From positions 2,914,001 through 2,978,000 of the forward strand of contig NZ_CP139986.1 of NCBI RefSeq assembly GCF_034424175.1: 64,000 nt of DNA, written 5' to 3'. The notes beneath the pieces are model-generated. The model made no database searches. It was not told the DNA's origin and worked only from the letters and a program-made list of their open reading frames with translations. Below, piece by piece: positions 33,543 to 43,055 of the stretch. The stretch's first letter is position 1. Each line of letters starts with the position of its first letter. The position numbers and the translations under genes are program-made. This DNA comes from Kluyvera intermedia. Its GTDB lineage: Bacteria > Pseudomonadota > Gammaproteobacteria > Enterobacterales > Enterobacteriaceae.

Positions 33543-34060
33543 TGAGACTCGCACCGCGTCCGTTTTTTGCCCTTTGCGTTCTGGTATTCATTGCTGCCGT
33601 CGGATTCTGCGCCTGGCATTTGCTGCCAGCGGAAAATGACGGCGTGATGAGTTGCTCGACCAAAGGCATCATGCGTTTTGAAAACATGGATAAAGAGAAC
33701 GTCAACGGCACCATCCACTTTACCTTTGGTAGCCAGGGTAAAGGGTCGATGGTAGTTGAAGGCTACACCGACTCCGCCGCTGGCTGGCTGTATCTCCAAC
33801 GCTACGTCAAATTCACCTACAACAGCAAACGCATCTCTGCCACCGAACGCCACTACCTCATCAATAAATGGGAGTCGAGCGCCTCATCCATTGATGAGTC
33901 GCCGAACGTCATTTTCGATTACTTTATGCGTGAGATGTCCGATAGCCACGACGGACTGTTCTTAAACGCCCAGAAGCTTAACGAAAAAGCGATCTTACTC
34001 AGCTCAATCAATTCGCCGCTGTGGATCTGTACGCTGAAGTCCGGCAGCAAGCTGGATTGA
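33542..34060 (+). CDS. FidL-like membrane protein
   Basis: 172 residues with one N-terminal membrane segment (about 8-28) and the rest probably periplasmic (CSTKGIMRFEN, GTIHFTFGSQGKGSM, LWICTLKSG). It resembles FidL of Salmonella SPI-3, which follows the ToxR-like regulator gene marT. Translational coupling with the regulator (stop and start overlap by one base) suggests the two proteins interact, as seen for ToxR/ToxS-type pairs. Function inferred from context. Confidence 0.7.
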   Translation: MRLAPRPFFALCVLVFIAAVGFCAWHLLPAENDGVMSCSTKGIMRFENMDKENVNGTIHFTFGSQGKGSMVVEGYTDSAAGWLYLQRYVKFTYNSKRISATERHYLINKWESSASSIDESPNVIFDYFMREMSDSHDGLFLNAQKLNEKAILLSSINSPLWICTLKSGSKLD

Positions 34061-34664
34061 CCCATCACCCATCCTAAAAAATACATCCCTGGATAAGGCC
34101 GCTCTCGACGGGCGGCTAACCGCTGGGCAAACCTGCCCGCGTGCAGTTCGATGTGATGACCGCACCACGCACGGTGCTGGTTCGCCGATGACAAAGTAAG
34201 ATGATTGAGTCCGTTAACCTTTCAACGTCAGAAGCTAACGCTCCAGAGTGTGATCTCCCACACACCACCTTTTCCCTCTCCACAAACCCCGCTCAAAAAC
34301 CGCATCTTTTGCGTTTAGCCTTCACGACAAAACCTGCGCTTGCCCACAGTTAGCGCATCCTCTTGTTACCCGCATTTTGTAATATTTTAGCAATTAAGCA
34401 ACATTTCAAACCTGCACTGACATCGCCAGAAAAACCACCTTATACAAGTCAAAATCACGCCCGCCACCTCAGCATAAAGAGATAAAAACCAAGTTAAAAA
34501 AGGCTAAATCACAGAGTAATAATCTAATTAAGCATCTCTTTCAGATTTAAATTCCACTCAAATTACCACGTCTTATAGTGACCTTCGAACGCCGCTGCCG
34601 TGGGTTAACGCCGTGACGCGGACGGTTTTCCTCAAATCCCACAACCTGTCCAAAGGAGAGAACC
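34061..34664. other. Promoter region of the choline microcompartment operon
   Basis: 604 bases without a convincing gene. It contains an AT-rich stretch (about 34370-34560) where the operon promoter probably lies, and TGTGATCTCCCACACA at 34249-34264, an imperfect CRP-like palindrome. No FNR or sigma-54 site was recognised. The long leader fits control by the upstream membrane regulator, but no operator was found. Confidence 0.45.
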
Positions 34665-34943
34665 ATGGGTGATGCATTAGGACTTATCGAAACCAAAGGT
34701 CTGGTGGCCTGTATTGAAGCCGCGGATGCGATGTGTAAATCCGCCAACGTCGAGCTTATCAGCTACGAGAACATCGGCTCCGGCCTCGTCACCGTGATGG
34801 TGAAAGGTGACGTCGGTGCGGTGAAGGCGGCGGTCGATTCCGGCGTTGAATCCGCGCAGCGCATCGGGGAAGTAGTGACGTCGCTGGTGATTGCACGTCC
34901 ACATAACGACATCAACAAAATCGTCATTAAACACAAGGCGTAA
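34665..34943 (+). CDS. cmcA: BMC hexameric shell protein CmcA
   Basis: 92-residue single-domain BMC-H protein; six copies form a hexagonal tile of the microcompartment shell. Begins MGDALGLIETKGLVACIEAA, with the conserved pore region after ENIGSGLVTVMVKGDVGAV and the IARPHNDI end. An AAGGAGAG site precedes the ATG. First gene of the choline operon; CmcB and CmcC follow at 17 and 11 bases and are nearly identical, so the shell uses three similar tiles. Letter names follow the Klebsiella convention from memory. Confidence 0.93.
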   Translation: MGDALGLIETKGLVACIEAADAMCKSANVELISYENIGSGLVTVMVKGDVGAVKAAVDSGVESAQRIGEVVTSLVIARPHNDINKIVIKHKA

Positions 34944-34960
34944 AGGCCAGGAGAACGCAA

Positions 34961-35245
34961 ATGGGTGATGCATTAGGTCTGATTGAAACCAAAGGTCTGG
35001 TGGCCTGTATCGAAGCGGCAGATGCGATGTGTAAAGCCGCCAACGTCGAGCTTATCGGTTATGAAAACGTCGGTTCTGGCCTTGTGACCGCAATGGTTAA
35101 GGGTGATGTCGGCGCGGTAAAAGCGGCGGTCGATTCCGGCGTCGAATCTGCGCAGCGCATTGGTGAAGTGGTGACGTCGCTGGTGATTGCGCGTCCGCAT
35201 AACGACATCAGCAAGATTATCTCGCACTACAAAATTATCGAATAA
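34961..35245 (+). CDS. cmcB: BMC hexameric shell protein CmcB
   Basis: 94-residue BMC-H tile, differing from CmcA mainly in SA/AA and S/G substitutions (KAANVELIGYENVGSGLVTA) and in its tail (KIISHYKIIE). A CAGGAGA site precedes the ATG. The first ~56 bases are almost identical to cmcC, evidence of recent duplication. Together with CmcA and CmcC it forms most of the shell facets and pores. Confidence 0.93.
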   Translation: MGDALGLIETKGLVACIEAADAMCKAANVELIGYENVGSGLVTAMVKGDVGAVKAAVDSGVESAQRIGEVVTSLVIARPHNDISKIISHYKIIE

Positions 35246-35256
35246 CCGGAGAGAAC

Positions 35257-35538
35257 ATGATGAAAGAAGCGCTTGGTCTGATTGAAACCAAAGGTCTGGT
35301 GGCCTGTATCGAAGCGGCAGATGCGATGTGCAAAGCGGCAAACGTCGAGCTGATTGGCTATGAAAACGTCGGTTCTGGCCTCGTAACCGCGATGGTTAAG
35401 GGCGATGTCGGCGCAGTGAATGCGGCGGTGGACTCCGGCGTGGAAGCGGCAAAACGTATCGGTGAAGTGGTGACCTCTCGCGTGATTGCGCGTCCACATA
35501 ACGACATCGAAAAAATCGCGTCGCAGCACAAAGCATGA
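35257..35538 (+). CDS. cmcC: BMC hexameric shell protein CmcC
   Basis: 93-residue BMC-H tile beginning MMKEALGLIETKGLVACIEA; either of the first two ATGs may be used, with CCGGAGAG upstream. Differs from CmcB in VNAAVDSGVEAAKRIGEVVT and the tail KIASQHKA. Third of three near-identical shell genes. 52 bases precede the aldehyde dehydrogenase gene. Confidence 0.93.
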   Translation: MMKEALGLIETKGLVACIEAADAMCKAANVELIGYENVGSGLVTAMVKGDVGAVNAAVDSGVEAAKRIGEVVTSRVIARPHNDIEKIASQHKA

Positions 35539-35590
35539 CTGACCGGGTACGCCCCGTCTGCACTCTTTTAGTCTGATGAAGGATAGACTC

Positions 35591-37177
35591 ATGATTGAAC
35601 TGGATACCGATTTGCTCTCCCGCCAGAACGCGAGAGAACGGGTGCGCAACGCCAAAAAGGCGCAGGCAATTTTCGCCACCTTTTCGCAGCAGCAAATCGA
35701 CGCCATCGTGAAGAACGTGGCCCAGGAAGCGGCGCACCACGCCGAATCGCTGGCGAAAATGGCCGCGGAAGAAACCGGCTTTGGCAACTGGCAGGATAAA
35801 GTCCTGAAAAACCGTTTTGCCTCGCTGCGCGTTTACGACGCCATCAAAGATATGAAGACCGTCGGCATCATTCATGACGATCAGGAAAAAAAAGTGATGG
35901 ACGTGGGCGTGCCGCTGGGCGTGATTTGCGCACTGGTACCGTCAACTAACCCGACCTCAACCGTCATCTACAAAACGCTGATTGCGCTAAAAGCCGGTAA
36001 TGCCATTATCTTCTCCCCGCATCCGGGCGCCCGTCAGTGCAGCTGGAAAGCGATTGAGATTGTTAAACGTGCGGCTGAAGCCGCGGGCGCACCGGCAGGG
36101 ATTGTCGATGGCCTTACCGAACTGACGCTGGAAGCCACCTCTGAACTGATGCACAGCAAAGATGTGTCGCTGATTCTGGCGACTGGCGGTGAAGGTATGG
36201 TGCGCGCAGCCTATGCCTCCGGTACGCCAACCATCAGCGGCGGCCCGGGTAACGGCCCGGCGTTTATTGAACGCAGTGCTGATATCCACCACGCGGTGAA
36301 AGACATCATCACCAGCAAAACCTTCGATAATGGCGTCATTTGCGCATCTGAACAGTCGATCATCGTCGAACGTTGCATTTACGATGAAGTCTATCGCGAG
36401 CTCGAAGCCCAGGGCGCGCACTTTATGAGTGAAGGTGAAGCGGCGAAGATGGCGGCGTTGTTGCTGCGTCCAAACGGCACCATCAACCCAAAAGTGGTGG
36501 GCAAAAACGCGCTTTATTTAAGTCAGATGGCAGGTTTTTGTGTCCCAGCCAGCACCCGTGTGCTGATTGCGGAGCAGACCACCGTGTCATCGAAAAACCC
36601 CTACTCCCGCGAAAAACTGTGTCCAATCCTTGGCCTGTATGTCGAGGAAGACTGGAAAGCCGCCTGCCACCGCGTGGTGGAGCTGCTGACCAACGAAGGC
36701 CTTGGCCATACGCTGGTGATCCACACCCGTAACCAGGACGTTATCCGCCAGTTTTGCCTCGAAAAACCAGTTAACCGCATTCTGATTAATACCCCCGCAG
36801 CCCTTGGCGGCATTGGTGCCACCACCAATATCACGCCTGCGTTAACGCTCGGTTGCGGCGCGGTGGGCGGCGGTTCTAGCTCCGATAACGTCGGGCCGAT
36901 GAACCTGCTGAATATCCGCAAGGTGGGTTACGGCGTGCGTTCCATTGACGAACTGCGGGCGCCAGGCAGCCGCGTAGAGCCGCAGCCTGTTATCACCGAA
37001 CCCGCCGCCGATCCGCATCGCAGCATTCTTGAAGATGCCCGTTTCAACTCCCCAACACCGGCAAGCCACGCTGACGACCGCTTTGCAGCAACCGCCGAGG
37101 CCTGCGCAGAAGGTGAGATAAGCGAGCAGAACGTGGAGCGCGTCATCCGTCAGGTGCTGGAACGTCTTGGTAAGTAA
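35591..37177 (+). CDS. cutF: CutF, CoA-acylating acetaldehyde dehydrogenase with encapsulation tail
   Basis: Oxidises acetaldehyde from choline cleavage to acetyl-CoA with NAD inside the microcompartment. 528 residues from ATG 35591 (AAGGAT site). The catalytic Cys251 lies in NGVICASEQS; FSPHPGARQC and GGPGNGPAF are cofactor-binding regions of the PduP/EutE family. After a variable linker (about residues 460-505) the C-terminal helix EISEQNVERVIRQVLERLGK looks like an encapsulation peptide that docks to shell proteins; most relatives carry it at the N-terminus. Lies between cmcC and cmcD. Confidence 0.93.
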   Translation: MIELDTDLLSRQNARERVRNAKKAQAIFATFSQQQIDAIVKNVAQEAAHHAESLAKMAAEETGFGNWQDKVLKNRFASLRVYDAIKDMKTVGIIHDDQEKKVMDVGVPLGVICALVPSTNPTSTVIYKTLIALKAGNAIIFSPHPGARQCSWKAIEIVKRAAEAAGAPAGIVDGLTELTLEATSELMHSKDVSLILATGGEGMVRAAYASGTPTISGGPGNGPAFIERSADIHHAVKDIITSKTFDNGVICASEQSIIVERCIYDEVYRELEAQGAHFMSEGEAAKMAALLLRPNGTINPKVVGKNALYLSQMAGFCVPASTRVLIAEQTTVSSKNPYSREKLCPILGLYVEEDWKAACHRVVELLTNEGLGHTLVIHTRNQDVIRQFCLEKPVNRILINTPAALGGIGATTNITPALTLGCGAVGGGSSSDNVGPMNLLNIRKVGYGVRSIDELRAPGSRVEPQPVITEPAADPHRSILEDARFNSPTPASHADDRFAATAEACAEGEISEQNVERVIRQVLERLGK

Positions 37178-37203
37178 CACATTGATATAAGGCGATAAAA
37201 ACA

Positions 37204-37461
37204 ATGATTCTCGCAAAGGTAGTCGGACATGTCGTCGCCACGCAAAAGTGCGATGAGCTACGCGGAAGCAACCTGCTGCTTATCTGCAAGTTAGATGATA
37301 ACCAGCAGCCGATGCAAAACCAGACCTGGGTCGCCGTCGATAGCGTGGGTGCGGGCATGCACGACATCGTCCTGGCCGAGGAGTATCTGGCGCTCAACAA
37401 AGACCGCTACAAGGCGATGTCGGTGGTTGCCATTGTCGAGAACGTGTTTCGGGACGCTTAG
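37204..37461 (+). CDS. cmcD: BMC pentameric vertex protein CmcD (EutN/CcmL)
   Basis: 85-residue BMC-P protein (MILAKVVGHVVATQKCDELR, VDSVGAGMHDIVLA) that forms pentamers capping the shell vertices. Its stop precedes the ATG of the alcohol dehydrogenase gene by 14 bases. Needed to close the shell; only one vertex gene is present in the operon. Confidence 0.93.
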   Translation: MILAKVVGHVVATQKCDELRGSNLLLICKLDDNQQPMQNQTWVAVDSVGAGMHDIVLAEEYLALNKDRYKAMSVVAIVENVFRDA

Positions 37462-37475
37462 GAGTGAATAACCCA

Positions 37476-38633
37476 ATGAGTGAATTTTTACTAAAACCGC
37501 GGATCCGCTTTGGTCAGGATGCCCTGTCAGTGCTTGCCGAGGTGCCCGCTCAAAACGTACTGCTGGTGACCGATCAGGCGATGGTCAAATTCGGCCTCGC
37601 CTCTCGTGTCACGCAGATCCTGCGCCAGCGCGGTGTCGCTTTTCAGGTCTGGGACGATGTGGTTGCTGACCCGGATATCGCCACCGTGGTGCGCGGAATG
37701 AAGCAGATGGATAGCCACTATCCCGATCTGGTGATCGCACTCGGCGGCGGTTCGGTGATTGATGCCGCCAAAGCAGTTATTTTCGCCCTGGCGCAAACCC
37801 GTCCGGACGATAGCCGCAAGCGCCCTTGCTTTGTGGCTATTCCGACCACCAGCGGCACCGGTTCCGAAGTGACCAGTTTCTCAGTGGTGAAAGCCCACGC
37901 CGAAAAACTGGTGCTGGTTGACCCGTCGCTGCTGCCGGATATCGCCATTCTCGACCCTACGCTGGTGGCCTCTGTGCCACCCGCGATTACCGCAGACACC
38001 GGGATGGATGTGCTGTGCCATGCGCTGGAAGCCTACGTTTCCCGTGCCGCCAGCGATTTTTCCGATGCGCTGGCTGAAAAGGTGGTGCAGCAGGTATTTC
38101 GCTATCTGCCGACCTGCTGGCGCGACGGTCAGGATCTGCTGGCGCGCGAAAAAATGCACAACGCATCCTGTATGGCGGGCATGGCCTTCACCAACGCGTC
38201 ACTCGGTATCACCCATAGTCTGGCGCATGCGCTTGGCGGCGTGTTCCGCGTACCGCACGGTCGCGCTAACGCCCTGCTGATGGCGGAAGTGGTGGCGTGG
38301 AATGCGGATTATCAAGGGCTGTGCGATACCGACGCGGCACGCAAATATGCCCGCTTAGCCCATCTGCTGGATTTGCCGGCGCACACCCCGCGTGAAGGCG
38401 TCGCTAGCCTGCTGGTCGCCATTGTGACGTTAAAAGATGAAATGCAGATGCCTGGGGGAATTATCGATACCGGCGTAGACGCCGCCGATTTTGACCGCCG
38501 ACTGCCGGAAATGGTGGGCCAGGCGCTACGTGACGGCTGTACCCCAACCAACCCACGCACACCGGACGCACAGTCATTAACCGAACTCTATCGCCAGGCA
38601 TGGAGCGGCAGCGCCGCACACCGCCACGGATAA
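37476..38633 (+). CDS. cutO: CutO, iron-dependent alcohol dehydrogenase
   Basis: Reduces acetaldehyde to ethanol, recycling NADH to NAD inside the compartment. 385 residues from ATG 37476, which the TAGGAG site supports; the GTG at 37464 has none. The iron-type ADH fold is shown by ALGGGSVIDAAKA, PTTSGTGSEVTSFSVV and the iron ligands in MDVLCHALEAY and GITHSLAHALGG. Related to EutG/PduQ. CutC starts 23 bases later. Confidence 0.92.
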   Translation: MSEFLLKPRIRFGQDALSVLAEVPAQNVLLVTDQAMVKFGLASRVTQILRQRGVAFQVWDDVVADPDIATVVRGMKQMDSHYPDLVIALGGGSVIDAAKAVIFALAQTRPDDSRKRPCFVAIPTTSGTGSEVTSFSVVKAHAEKLVLVDPSLLPDIAILDPTLVASVPPAITADTGMDVLCHALEAYVSRAASDFSDALAEKVVQQVFRYLPTCWRDGQDLLAREKMHNASCMAGMAFTNASLGITHSLAHALGGVFRVPHGRANALLMAEVVAWNADYQGLCDTDAARKYARLAHLLDLPAHTPREGVASLLVAIVTLKDEMQMPGGIIDTGVDAADFDRRLPEMVGQALRDGCTPTNPRTPDAQSLTELYRQAWSGSAAHRHG

Positions 38634-38656
38634 CAAGAACTGGAGAAACCTTACCT

Positions 38657-41600
38657 ATGGCACACTACAGCTTAACGCCGCGCGTCAAAGTGTTGGCAGA
38701 ACGTTTACTCTCACAAAAAAGCACCCTGTGTACTGAACACGCGACGGTATTGAGCGCCCTTGATGGCGATATCGCGGGCATTCCCGCCGCCGTCAAACCG
38801 GCGCGCCGTTTCTATGAGCTGATGCGCCAGTTGCCGCTGACCATCAGCGCTGACGAACTGATCGTCGGCAACCAGACCCGCAAACCACACGGGGCGATTT
38901 TCCACGACGAAAGCGCCGCCCTGCGTCCGTCCGCATTCCAGTTCCTTAACCTCAATAGCGCTCTCGATTCACCGGACTACAAACTGGTGGTCGAAAAAGG
39001 CGTGCTGGCGATTAAACACCAGCTTGAAGAGAAAACCCGCGCTCTGGGCAGCGCCGTCAGCCGCAGCGGCATGGACGAAGTCAACGGCTGCCGCGCCGCC
39101 ATTTACGCCTGCGACGCGCTGATGGCGCTGGCGCAAAATCTGGCAAACAGTGCCGAAACGCTTGCCGCTGCTGAAACCAATGCTTACCGCAAAAGCGAAC
39201 TGCTAGACAGTGCAGCGATCTTACACCACGTTCCAGCGCACCCGGCGCGCAGCTTTAAAGAAGCCTGCCAGGCATTCTACCTGTTCCAGCTGGCACTCCA
39301 GTTGGATAACGGCAGCTACGCGGTGAACCCGGAAGGGGCAGATAAAGCGCTGCTGCCTTACTACCAGCACGATATCGCCAACGGCACATTGACCGATGCA
39401 CAGGCCTATGAAATCGTCGAGTGCCTGTGGTTCAAACTGGCAGAACTGAGCGAAGTCCGCGCCGCCTGCACCATCGACGGCTACCCGATGTTCGATGCCC
39501 TGCTCCACGGTACAAGCCTTGAGAACGCCCGCATCAACGAACTCTCTGACATGTTCCTCTGCGCCCAGCAAAATCTCAGCGCCCTGCACCTGCCAGTCCG
39601 TCTGTTCAGCGGGGCAAAACCCGTATCTGTCGCGCCGTTTGCCGCCTGTAGCGAAACGCCAACCGCCGAGGGGTTAACCCCGCGTATGCAGCGCCTGCGC
39701 AACCACTACCTGACCGTGCGCCCAAGCGTTTCTATTTACCGTGCGCTGGCCTTTACCGAAGTAGTGAAAGCCAACCCAGGCATGCCAACCATTCTGCTGC
39801 GCGCCAAAGCGTTCCGTCACGCCTGCGAAACCGCACCAATTCTGATTCAGGATGATGAGCTGATCGTCGGCCATCCATGCGGCAAACCGCGTGCGGGTGC
39901 GTTCTCACCGGATATCGCCTGGCGCTGGGTCCGCGACGAACTCGACACCATGAGCACCCGTCCACAGGATCCGTTTGAAATCAGCGAAGCCGATAAAAAA
40001 ACCATCCGCGAAGAGATCGTGCCGTTCTGGGAAGGCCGCTCGCTGGATGAGATCTGTGAAGCGCAGTACCGTGAAGCAGGCGTGTGGGCTTTTAGCGGCG
40101 AAACCTTCGTCAGCGACCTCTCCTATCACCAGATCAACGGCGGCGGCGACACCTGCCCGGGCTACGACGTGTTGCTGTTCACCAAAGGGATGAATGGGAT
40201 TAAGGCCGACGCCGAGGCGCATCTCGCCAGCCTGAGCATGGAAAACCCGGAAGATATCGACCGCATTTACTACTACAAAGCGGCGATTGAAACCTGCGAA
40301 GGGGTGGTGAGCTACGCCCACCGCATCGCCGCGCGCGCCCGTGAACTGGCAGCTACTGAGCAGAATGCCCAGCGTCGCGCCGAGCTGCTGACCATCGCCG
40401 AAGTGAACCAAAACGTTCCAGCGAACCCACCGAAGACTTTGCAGGAAGCACTGCAAAGTATCTGGACCGTCGAATCGCTGTTTGAAATTGAAGAGAACCA
40501 GACCGGTCTGTCGCTGGGTCGCGTTGACCAGTACTGCTACCCGATGTTTGAAGCCGATATCCGCGAAGGCCGTCTGACGCACGACGCCGCGCTGGAGATG
40601 ATGCAGGCCTTTATCATCAAATGTGCCGAACTGATGTGGATGTCCAGCGAACTGGGCGCGAAATATTTCGCTGGTTATCAGCCATTTATCAACCTGACCG
40701 TCGGCGGTCAGAAGCGTTCCGGCGGCGATGCCTGTAACGATCTGACCTACCTGATTATGGACGCCGTGCGCTTTGTGAAGGTTTACCAGCCGTCGCTGGC
40801 CTGCCGTATTCACAACCAGTCGCCGCAGAAGTACATGGAAAAAATCGTCGATGTGGTGAAAGCGGGCATGGGCTTCCCGGCCTGTCACTTCGATGACTCG
40901 CATATCAAGATGATGCTGCGCAAAGGCTTTGATTTTGAAGACGCGCGCGACTACTGCCTGATGGGCTGCGTGGAGCCACAGAAATCCGGCCGCATCTACC
41001 AGTGGACTTCTACCGGTTATACCCAGTGGCCGATTGCCATCGAGTTCGTCTTAAACCGTGGTCGCATGGTGCTGTTTGACAGCTATCAGGGGCTGGATAC
41101 CGGCGACCTGCGCGACCTGCATACCTTCGAAGAGTTCGATGCGGCGGTGAAAAAGCAAATTGCCCATATTGTTCGCCTGTCGGCTATCGGTACGGTGATA
41201 AGCCAACGCGTGCATCGCGACGTCGCGCCAAAACCGCTGATGTCGCTGCTGGTGGAAGGCTGTATGGAGCAAGGTAAAGACGTCGCTGCCGGTGGCGCGA
41301 TGGTCAACCACGGGCCGGGGCTGATCTTCTCCGGGCTGGCAACCTACGTCGACTCCCTGGCTGCCATCCGTAAACTGGTGTTTGAAGATAAAAAATACAC
41401 CCTTGAGCAGATGCGCGATGCGATGCTGGCCAACTTCGAAGGCTTTGAAGGTCTGCGTCGCGACTGCCTGAACGCGCCGAAATACGGTAACGATGATAAC
41501 TACGTTGACCAGTACGCGCTGGATATCACCGAGTGGACCGAGCGCGAGTGCCGCAAGTACAAGATGCTCTACTCCACCTTAAGCCACGGCACCCTGTCTA

Positions 41601-42043
41601 TCTCCAACAACACGCCAATCGGTGAGCTGACCAACGCCACGCCGAACGGTCGTCTGGCGTGGATGCCGCTTTCTGACGGTATCAGCCCAACCCAGGGCGC
41701 AGATAAACAAGGCCCAACCGCCATCATCAAGTCGGTGAGCAAGATGAACGTGGAGACCATGAACATCGGCATGGTGCACAACTTCAAGTTCCTCAAAGGG
41801 CTGCTGGATACCCCGGAAGGACGCTACGGCCTGATTACCTTACTGCGCACCGCCTCGATTCTCGGCAACGGCCAGATGCAGTTCAGCTATGTCGATAACG
41901 AAGTGCTGAAAAAAGCCCAGCAGGAGCCGGAAAAATACCGCGACCTGATCGTTCGCGTCGCGGGCTACAGCGCCTACTTCGTGGAACTGTGCAAAGAAGT
42001 TCAGGACGAAATCATCAGCCGTACGGTGATTGAGAAGTTCTGA
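38657..42043 (+). CDS. cutC: CutC, choline trimethylamine-lyase (type II, long form)
   Basis: Glycyl radical enzyme that cleaves choline to trimethylamine and acetaldehyde under anaerobic conditions. 1128 residues from ATG 38657 (GGAGA site), about 280 longer than type I CutC (846). Active-site Cys771 and Glu773 lie in MGCVEPQ; the glycyl radical Gly1103 lies in RVAGYSAYF near the C-terminus. The extra N-terminal part (about 1-320) resembles a partial copy of the catalytic domain (FKEACQAFYLFQLALQLDNG versus LQEALQSIWTVESLFEIEEN) and is thought to direct it into the compartment. CutD follows and generates the radical. Confidence 0.96.
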   Translation: MAHYSLTPRVKVLAERLLSQKSTLCTEHATVLSALDGDIAGIPAAVKPARRFYELMRQLPLTISADELIVGNQTRKPHGAIFHDESAALRPSAFQFLNLNSALDSPDYKLVVEKGVLAIKHQLEEKTRALGSAVSRSGMDEVNGCRAAIYACDALMALAQNLANSAETLAAAETNAYRKSELLDSAAILHHVPAHPARSFKEACQAFYLFQLALQLDNGSYAVNPEGADKALLPYYQHDIANGTLTDAQAYEIVECLWFKLAELSEVRAACTIDGYPMFDALLHGTSLENARINELSDMFLCAQQNLSALHLPVRLFSGAKPVSVAPFAACSETPTAEGLTPRMQRLRNHYLTVRPSVSIYRALAFTEVVKANPGMPTILLRAKAFRHACETAPILIQDDELIVGHPCGKPRAGAFSPDIAWRWVRDELDTMSTRPQDPFEISEADKKTIREEIVPFWEGRSLDEICEAQYREAGVWAFSGETFVSDLSYHQINGGGDTCPGYDVLLFTKGMNGIKADAEAHLASLSMENPEDIDRIYYYKAAIETCEGVVSYAHRIAARARELAATEQNAQRRAELLTIAEVNQNVPANPPKTLQEALQSIWTVESLFEIEENQTGLSLGRVDQYCYPMFEADIREGRLTHDAALEMMQAFIIKCAELMWMSSELGAKYFAGYQPFINLTVGGQKRSGGDACNDLTYLIMDAVRFVKVYQPSLACRIHNQSPQKYMEKIVDVVKAGMGFPACHFDDSHIKMMLRKGFDFEDARDYCLMGCVEPQKSGRIYQWTSTGYTQWPIAIEFVLNRGRMVLFDSYQGLDTGDLRDLHTFEEFDAAVKKQIAHIVRLSAIGTVISQRVHRDVAPKPLMSLLVEGCMEQGKDVAAGGAMVNHGPGLIFSGLATYVDSLAAIRKLVFEDKKYTLEQMRDAMLANFEGFEGLRRDCLNAPKYGNDDNYVDQYALDITEWTERECRKYKMLYSTLSHGTLSISNNTPIGELTNATPNGRLAWMPLSDGISPTQGADKQGPTAIIKSVSKMNVETMNIGMVHNFKFLKGLLDTPEGRYGLITLLRTASILGNGQMQFSYVDNEVLKKAQQEPEKYRDLIVRVAGYSAYFVELCKEVQDEIISRTVIEKF

Positions 42044-42093
42044 TAGACGGACCGCAATGGGACAAGGACGTCCGCAGTTTTCAGGAGGCAAGC

Positions 42094-43044
42094 GTGATAA
42101 GCAACACACAAGAATTAACCGGACGCATTTTCAATATTCAGAAGTACTCGATCTACGACGGTGATGGCATTCGCACGCTGGTATTTTTCAAAGGCTGCAA
42201 TATTCGCTGCCCGTGGTGCGCCAACCCGGAAGGGCTAAATAGCCAGTTTCAGGTGATGTTCTCGCAGGATAAATGCATTAACTGTGGCGATTGCGTCAAC
42301 GTCTGTCCGGCGGGTATTCATTATCGCGCAGAAGAAAACGGCGAAATGAAGCACTTCGTTAACCGCAATAAAGACTGCATTGGCTGCCGCAAGTGCGAAG
42401 AAATCTGTACCCAGAGCGCCCTGGATATTATGGGTAAAGACGTCACCGTCAGCGAGCTGATGGAGATCATCATGCAGGATTATGATTTTTACATTTCCTC
42501 CGGCGGCGGCGTGACCATCGGCGGCGGCGAAATGAGCCTGCAAACCGATTTTGCCGTCGCGTTATTTAGTGAATGCAAAAAGATGATGCTCAACACCGCC
42601 GTGGAAACTCAGGGCACCACCCCACTGGCGAACTACCAGAAGCTGGCGCCGGTCACCGACACCTTCTTATTCGATATCAAACAGATCGACAGCGACCACC
42701 ATAAAGCACTGTTTGGTATCGGTAATGAAGGCGTTCGCCGCAATCTGGAATGGCTGGTGGATTCAGGCGCTAACGTGATTGTGCGTATGCCGCTGGTACG
42801 CGGTTACAACGATTCGTGGGAAGCCATTACCGGAGCCATTGACTACGTCCAGAAGCTGGCGAAGCGCGGCAATATTCGCCGCATCGACATGCTGCCGTAC
42901 CACCAGCTAGGGCGTAAGAAATATGAGCGACTGGAAATGCCTTATCCGATCTTAAAAGACCCGACCTACAGCGTGGAAGAGCTGGACAAGCTGGAAACCT
43001 TTTTCACGCAATTTGATTTTGATATTCGCTTAGTTCGTCACTAA
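42094..43044 (+). CDS. cutD: CutD, CutC-activating radical SAM enzyme
   Basis: Installs the glycyl radical on CutC using S-adenosylmethionine. 316 residues from a GTG start at 42094 with a strong CAGGAGGCAAGC site. Radical SAM cluster CNIRCPWC (Cys35, 39, 42) and two ferredoxin-type clusters CINCGDCVNVCP and CIGCRKCEEICT are intact. SAM-binding GGGE appears as IGGGEMSLQ. Lies 50 bases after cutC; same transcript. Confidence 0.95.
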   Translation: MISNTQELTGRIFNIQKYSIYDGDGIRTLVFFKGCNIRCPWCANPEGLNSQFQVMFSQDKCINCGDCVNVCPAGIHYRAEENGEMKHFVNRNKDCIGCRKCEEICTQSALDIMGKDVTVSELMEIIMQDYDFYISSGGGVTIGGGEMSLQTDFAVALFSECKKMMLNTAVETQGTTPLANYQKLAPVTDTFLFDIKQIDSDHHKALFGIGNEGVRRNLEWLVDSGANVIVRMPLVRGYNDSWEAITGAIDYVQKLAKRGNIRRIDMLPYHQLGRKKYERLEMPYPILKDPTYSVEELDKLETFFTQFDFDIRLVRH

Positions 43045-43055
43045 AGGAGCCGATT

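Noticed and set aside
34080..34200. Possible remnant of a coding gene before the choline operon
   Set aside because: Short stretches look codon-like but no frame continues and no family is recognised.
34249..34264. CRP site upstream of the choline operon
   Set aside because: Only one half matches well and its distance from the operon (about 400 bases) makes direct control unlikely; noted only as a weak motif.
39905..40903. 332-codon open frame antisense to cutC
   Set aside because: It is fully inside cutC, in a high-GC gene where antisense frames stay open, and shows no recognisable domain.
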